Of a stretch of DNA of 64,000 bases, positions 60,647 through 64,000 are shown in pieces. This DNA is from Sinohyriopsis cumingii (lineage: Eukaryota; Mollusca; Bivalvia; Unionida; Unionidae). Each line of letters begins with the position of its first letter. Within the stretch, counting starts at the first letter, position 1. Location: contig CM068830.1 of assembly GCA_028554795.2 (NCBI GenBank), positions 49,156,855 through 49,220,854 of the forward strand. The letters run 5' to 3'. Both the position numbers and the translations under genes were made by a program. The notes beneath the pieces are model-generated. The model made no database searches. It saw only the letters and a program-made list of their open reading frames with translations, and was not told the DNA's origin.

Positions 60647-61006
60647 ACCCAAAGGCCCTTTTCAGGGCCAGCCATATTTCTCGAAAAGAGATAGCCTTTC
60701 CATTGCCTACCCCTTTTTTAAATTTAAATTTAAATTTAAATTTAAATTTAAAAAAAAAATCCCAAAAGCCCGAACTCTATTCCCCATGTTAATTTCCCCT
60801 TGTCGCTAGACAGACCCACACTATAGTTCCATGTTAAATTCCCCTTGTCGCTAGAGTGACCCACGATTTATTCCCATGTTAATTTCCCTTGTCGCTAATC
60901 TGACCCACGATTTTTCGCCATGTTAAATTTCCATTGTCGCTAATCTGACCCAGGGGTCTCTGTAATGCTAATTCCCATTGTCGCTAATCTCACCCCATTT
61001 ACTACT
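60645..61006 (-). repeat. E3 right TIR with five 44-bp iterons
   Basis: Reverse complement of 43889-44251. Same iterons, AAATTT run and stem-loop. Differences from the left TIR: one substitution in the first iteron and changes in homopolymer length. Confidence 0.95.
60654..60669 (+). terminator. Histone-type 3' stem-loop in E3 right TIR
   Basis: GGCCCTTTTCAGGGCC preceded by CCAAA and followed by AGCCA and the purine-rich CGAAAAGAGATAG. Faces outward and ends the rightward arginine-rich gene. Confidence 0.9.
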
Positions 61007-61012
61007 ACCAAG
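61007..61012. repeat. E3 target-site duplication, right copy (ACCAAG)
   Basis: Identical to 43883-43888. Confidence 0.95.
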
Positions 61013-61419
61013 TACAGAAATTCTTTCAAATTAAAACCATAGGGCCATTTAAAATCAAAATGGTAAGGCACCATAAACGCAAAACAAATTAAAAAAAACT
61101 CTACTGTCTCTAATGTACCACTCACCAAAACCCATACAAACTCAAACCCAAATAAAAAAACAACCAAGGACACCCCCAACACCAATTTTTTAAAAAGTGT
61201 TAACCCTGAAAGGTTATAACAAAGACTTAACAATGAGACTCTATTTCAAATACTTAAAGCAAATGGCACACAAATTATCAAAACATACAGGATCAAAATT
61301 TACAAAGGACAGGAAACCTCCAAAGCAGTCTTAGAGGCAACAGAACCACTACACACTTATTAAACTAGGCCCCTCAGGAGTGCGACACCGATTAGAACAA
61401 TAGAAAAATAAACCCCGAT

Positions 61420-62106
61420 TCTGTACTCAGTGTCAACGTTGGTAACACTTTGCCCTCAAATGTCGCTTCGAACCAAGATGCCAACACTGTGGAGGTAACC
61501 ATAGGGTCACTTGCCATGCCCAAAATCAGATATGCCCCAACTGTAGGGAACAACACCACCCCAGATCACCAGAATGTAGGTATTCAATAAAAGAAAAACT
61601 AACAATAGAGCTAATAATGAATACAAAACATCTAACCTACCAAGCAGCAAAAACAATAACGAACAAAACCAACCAACCACCAAAACATCCCGAAACTAAT
61701 AAACCCAAACAACCCCAAATCAGCAGTAAAACTAGCCATTCCCCCCCCCCACACACACACACACAAATTTCAACATCAACAGTAGCAACACAAACAGACC
61801 CCACACAGGAGGTAAAACCAGCCCACAACCTGCCAGGAAATATGAGTGAAAATCAATCGACTCAAGATAATCCACTTAAAACAACTGAAAGAATAAAGGG
61901 AATCATTAGCAGCATTAAGTCACATGACCCGCAAGGCATGCTAATGACCGTAATGGCCATGCTCCCTCTAGTTGGTAACTGGGCATCCAATATAGCAGAA
62001 CACCCACCATGGATGATAAAAGCGAAAAAGAACTTACCTTCTGACAATGAAACTCTGGGGGGGGGGGGTATTCAAAAATCTCTCAGAATTACAACACAAA
62101 CTCCAC
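61420..62106 (+). pseudogene. LINE ORF1, C-terminal part with zinc knuckles
   Basis: Up to three cysteine knuckles, then a T/Q/P/N-rich tail (TNKTNQPPKHPETNKPKQPQ) and a helical end (LMTVMAMLPLVGNWASNIAE). A stop lies inside the first knuckle and a G run at 62058-62068 near the end. Cut by the SINE at 62118. Confidence 0.65.
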
Positions 62107-62450
62107 CATTCAACCAACCGCTCCGGTGGCCTAGTGGTTAGAGCGTCCGTCTCGGAAGCGAAGGTTGTGGGTTCGATCCCCGGCCGAGTCATACCAAAGA
62201 CTTACAAAAATGGTACTAACAGGTGCATCGCTTGGCGCTCAGCATTAAGAGGTTAGTGTTAGGACTGGTCTGCCTGGTGTCAGGATAATGTGACTTGGTG
62301 GGACATCATGATTCATGTCTGTGGCACGATGCCCCAGTGCTGGACATCACTATGAACTGCCACACTGCAGACATCGTAGCGATATGACTGAAACATTGTT
62401 AAAGCTACGTTAAAAATCCTAATCACACACATACTCAATCATTCAACCAA
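62107..62450 (+). mobile_element. tRNA-derived SINE with 11-bp target duplication
   Basis: CATTCAACCAA at 62107-62117 and 62440-62450 flanks a 322-bp body. The head has pol III boxes A (GTGGCCTAGTGGTTAGAGCG) and B (GGTTCGATCCC); the body includes GGCGCTCAGCATTAAGAGG and AATGTGACTTGGTGGG, a core I associate with mollusc SINEs; the tail is CA-rich. Inserted inside the LINE. Confidence 0.85.
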
Positions 62451-62660
62451 TAAACCAGATATTAAATTCCTCCAAGAAACCCACCTAACTGAAAAACAAA
62501 AGCGACTACCAAAATTTAAAGGTTACTCAACAAGGATATTGAAACACCGTCCCAATGGTCAAAATAGAGGAGGTTTAGCAATATTTACGATAGATACTCT
62601 TACTTACATCGAAACAATACCAGCTCCAATCGCCCCCAATAACCTAAATAACCTAGAACT

Positions 62661-63600
62661 ACAGTCATACTAGTAAGCACATGTCACCTTTTTGTTTGTG
62701 TTTTCCCCTAAGGTTCGTGTGTTTGTATTCTTTTATAAAAGAATTTATATCAAAAATGTATTCATCTGCAAATTTTGATGGGGTATTTTTTTTTCTTCCT
62801 TCGTGTTATCTAAAGGGTTGTTCGTCCGATCAAAGTTTTATCTTAGTCGGAGTCTCTTCCCTTGTTTGGTAGTAGTGACCTCTGCCAATGGTCCCCTACG
62901 TCCGTATATGCTATATTGTGTGTGTGTGTGCTATAGCCTGTGTATGCTATATGACTATTTGCTATATTGTGTATGTGCTATAGGTATATATGTTAGGACA
63001 GCATCTTAGTCAAATATCCCCTCAAGTTTTCATCTTCTATATTCAATTGTTTAAAGAAAGACAGCTTTTACTGAGTTATAGATTTATTTTGAGACGGAAG
63101 TCTTAAGTTTTGGAATCAAATAGTTCTAAGAGAATCTGTGCCTTATATAGAAGTAAATAAGACCTATTGTTTTTATGTATGCACTTATAGTGTGACGATT
63201 CTCTTTTTCCTTTTGACTGAAATTTTGAAGGTACTCGGATATGTTCTATAAGAAGCTACATGGTCTTTAATTTCTTTATACATGTTTCTCTTATATTTTG
63301 ACATATCCTTGTAATTACTTCCACAATCGGCATTTTTTTTATCTTCCAAATTTAAAGACATGATAGTTTTTAAAGCATAAGTTGTACTATATAAATCAGG
63401 GCTATATTGGCCCGTTCAAACTCTTCCGCATTTGTTTGTTTTGTTTGTGCATTTCTTGCATGATGGATTTTCTGGGGCCCTTTCGCAGGCCTGGCCACTT
63501 CGCGTGGCGCCTTATGGTATAGCCCTGCGACGTCTGTGTCTCTTACTTCTCCAACATGCAGGTCCCTGTATCCCTATACTTTCCTAACAAATTTTGTAGG
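62661..63600. other. Unassigned DNA, no gene seen
   Basis: T-rich sequence with short GT/TA-rich repeats near 62910-62995 (TGCTATATTGTGTGTG and similar). No frame resembles a known protein and no TIRs are visible. Confidence 0.5.
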
Positions 63601-63604
63601 GTGG

Positions 63605-63605
<1 letters not shown>

Positions 63606-63638
<33 letters not shown>
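63606..63638. repeat. (CT)n microsatellite
   Basis: Uninterrupted CT run of about 33 bp. Confidence 0.95.
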
Positions 63639-63639
<1 letters not shown>

Positions 63640-63792
63640 AAAAAACCCCACACAATACAATTTTAGTAGAAGGGGAATTATTTTATATAGAAAATTAAAA
63701 TATATTTATAGTCCAGTTTAAATATCTTACATTTATAAAACAAACGAGTTAGAGGATCAGATTTTTCTTTTGTTTGTCTGTTTTCTTTGACA

Positions 63793-64000
63793 CACCCCAT
63801 GAGATGAGAGATGAGATCGAGGCTCCAGCCCGTTTGCGGTACACCCCCCACGCGGGCGGTATACTGGAGTCCCTTCCCCATCTCCCCCTCCCCTGGTATA
63901 GTCACACTATGACATGTTGTCCAATTGAGTTTTATTTTTTTTTAAACTCCATGAGGTGAGAGAAGAAACCGATGCTCCAGTCCGTGCTTGCCGGATACAC
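63793..64000. repeat. Imperfect direct repeat near window end
   Basis: CCCATGAGATGAGAGATGAG...GCTCCAGCCCGT...GGTACAC at 63797-63843 recurs as TCCATGAGGTGAGAGAAGAA...GCTCCAGTCCGT...GGATACAC at 63949-64000. Likely part of a repeat continuing beyond the window. Confidence 0.6.

Larger units (their letters stand above)
43889..61006. mobile_element. Polinton/Maverick-type element E3
   Basis: 17,118 bp with 362-363 bp TIRs differing at about three positions plus small indels, and a perfect 6-bp duplication. Gene order on the minus strand from the right: polymerase, small gene, ATPase, two pX-like genes, LVP-type protein, integrase, membrane protein, penton, pX/pVI-like, capsid, three coiled-coil genes. 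At the right end are a zinc-knuckle gene, a coiled-coil gene and a basic protein. I found no protease gene. The lesions seen are a stop and a frameshift in polymerase, a stop in penton and a 19-bp duplication in the ATPase, plus the broken small gene. Confidence 0.95.
61013..62660 (+). mobile_element. Decayed LINE flanking E3, split by a SINE
   Basis: A zinc-knuckle ORF1 end at 61.42-62.1 kb (CQHCGGNHRVTCHA, CPNCREQHHPRSPEC) is followed after the SINE by an endonuclease start (IKFLQETHLTEKQKRL, NRGGLAIFTI) at 62.46-62.65 kb. Stops are present near 61.43 kb. Probably the target into which E3 inserted. Confidence 0.7.

Noticed and set aside
62118..62190. Functional tRNA gene
   Set aside because: The A and B boxes are good, but the sequence continues as a SINE body with target duplications and does not close an acceptor stem, so it is a tRNA-derived SINE head.

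Overview
The window looks like animal (metazoan) nuclear DNA built almost entirely of mobile elements. It holds three large Polinton/Maverick-type (adintovirus-like) double-stranded DNA virus-transposons, the split remains of a fourth, LINE retrotransposon wrecks, and a tRNA-headed SINE. The SINE resembles elements I associate with molluscs, especially bivalves, so a mollusc host is my best inference. I see no ordinary host gene.

Layout. (i) Bases 1-2054 and 32913-33305 are two halves of one decayed element, called D here, of the same family as the element at 43.9-61.0 kb. (ii) Element E2 (2055-32912) sits inside a gene of D. It has about 177 bp terminal inverted repeats (TIRs) and a 5-bp target duplication. 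(iii) Element E1 (6388-21393) sits, in opposite orientation, inside the polymerase gene of E2, with about 225-235 bp TIRs and a 5-bp (or 6-bp) duplication. Bases 1-33.3 kb are therefore a three-level nest. (iv) 33.3-43.9 kb holds decayed LINEs and retroelement ORFs. (v) Element E3 (43889-61006, 17.1 kb) is young: 362-bp nearly identical TIRs, a perfect 6-bp duplication and few lesions. (vi) 61.0-62.7 kb is more LINE, split by a SINE with an 11-bp target duplication; the rest is unassigned.

E3 carries a classical Polinton set, nearly all on the minus strand: major capsid protein, pX/pVI-like proteins, penton, a two-helix membrane protein, a chromodomain integrase, a packaging ATPase and a protein-primed family B polymerase. 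Small charged or coiled-coil proteins and a retrovirus-like CCHC zinc-knuckle protein lie at the ends. The small end genes finish in perfect copies of the stem-loop that ends replication-dependent histone mRNAs, including the ACCCA flank and a purine-rich downstream element. There are five in E3 (one in each TIR) and one in D. I regard this as the most exciting signal in the window.

E1 and E2 are diverged relatives of a second type. They encode a capsid, a pX-like protein fused to an adenain-type protease, a fibre with a long shaft and globular head, a two-helix membrane protein, a penton, a NUMOD4/HNH endonuclease, a small zinc protein, an integrase without chromodomain, a stand-alone parvovirus-type phospholipase A2, a DUF5679-like zinc ribbon and an A32-type packaging ATPase. 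Their replication gene joins a family B-like polymerase to a superfamily 1 helicase, and in E2 also to an HNH nuclease. Structural genes are packed in one direction from one end; replication, integration and packaging genes fill the other half. E1 has only a handful of lesions; E2 is badly decayed.
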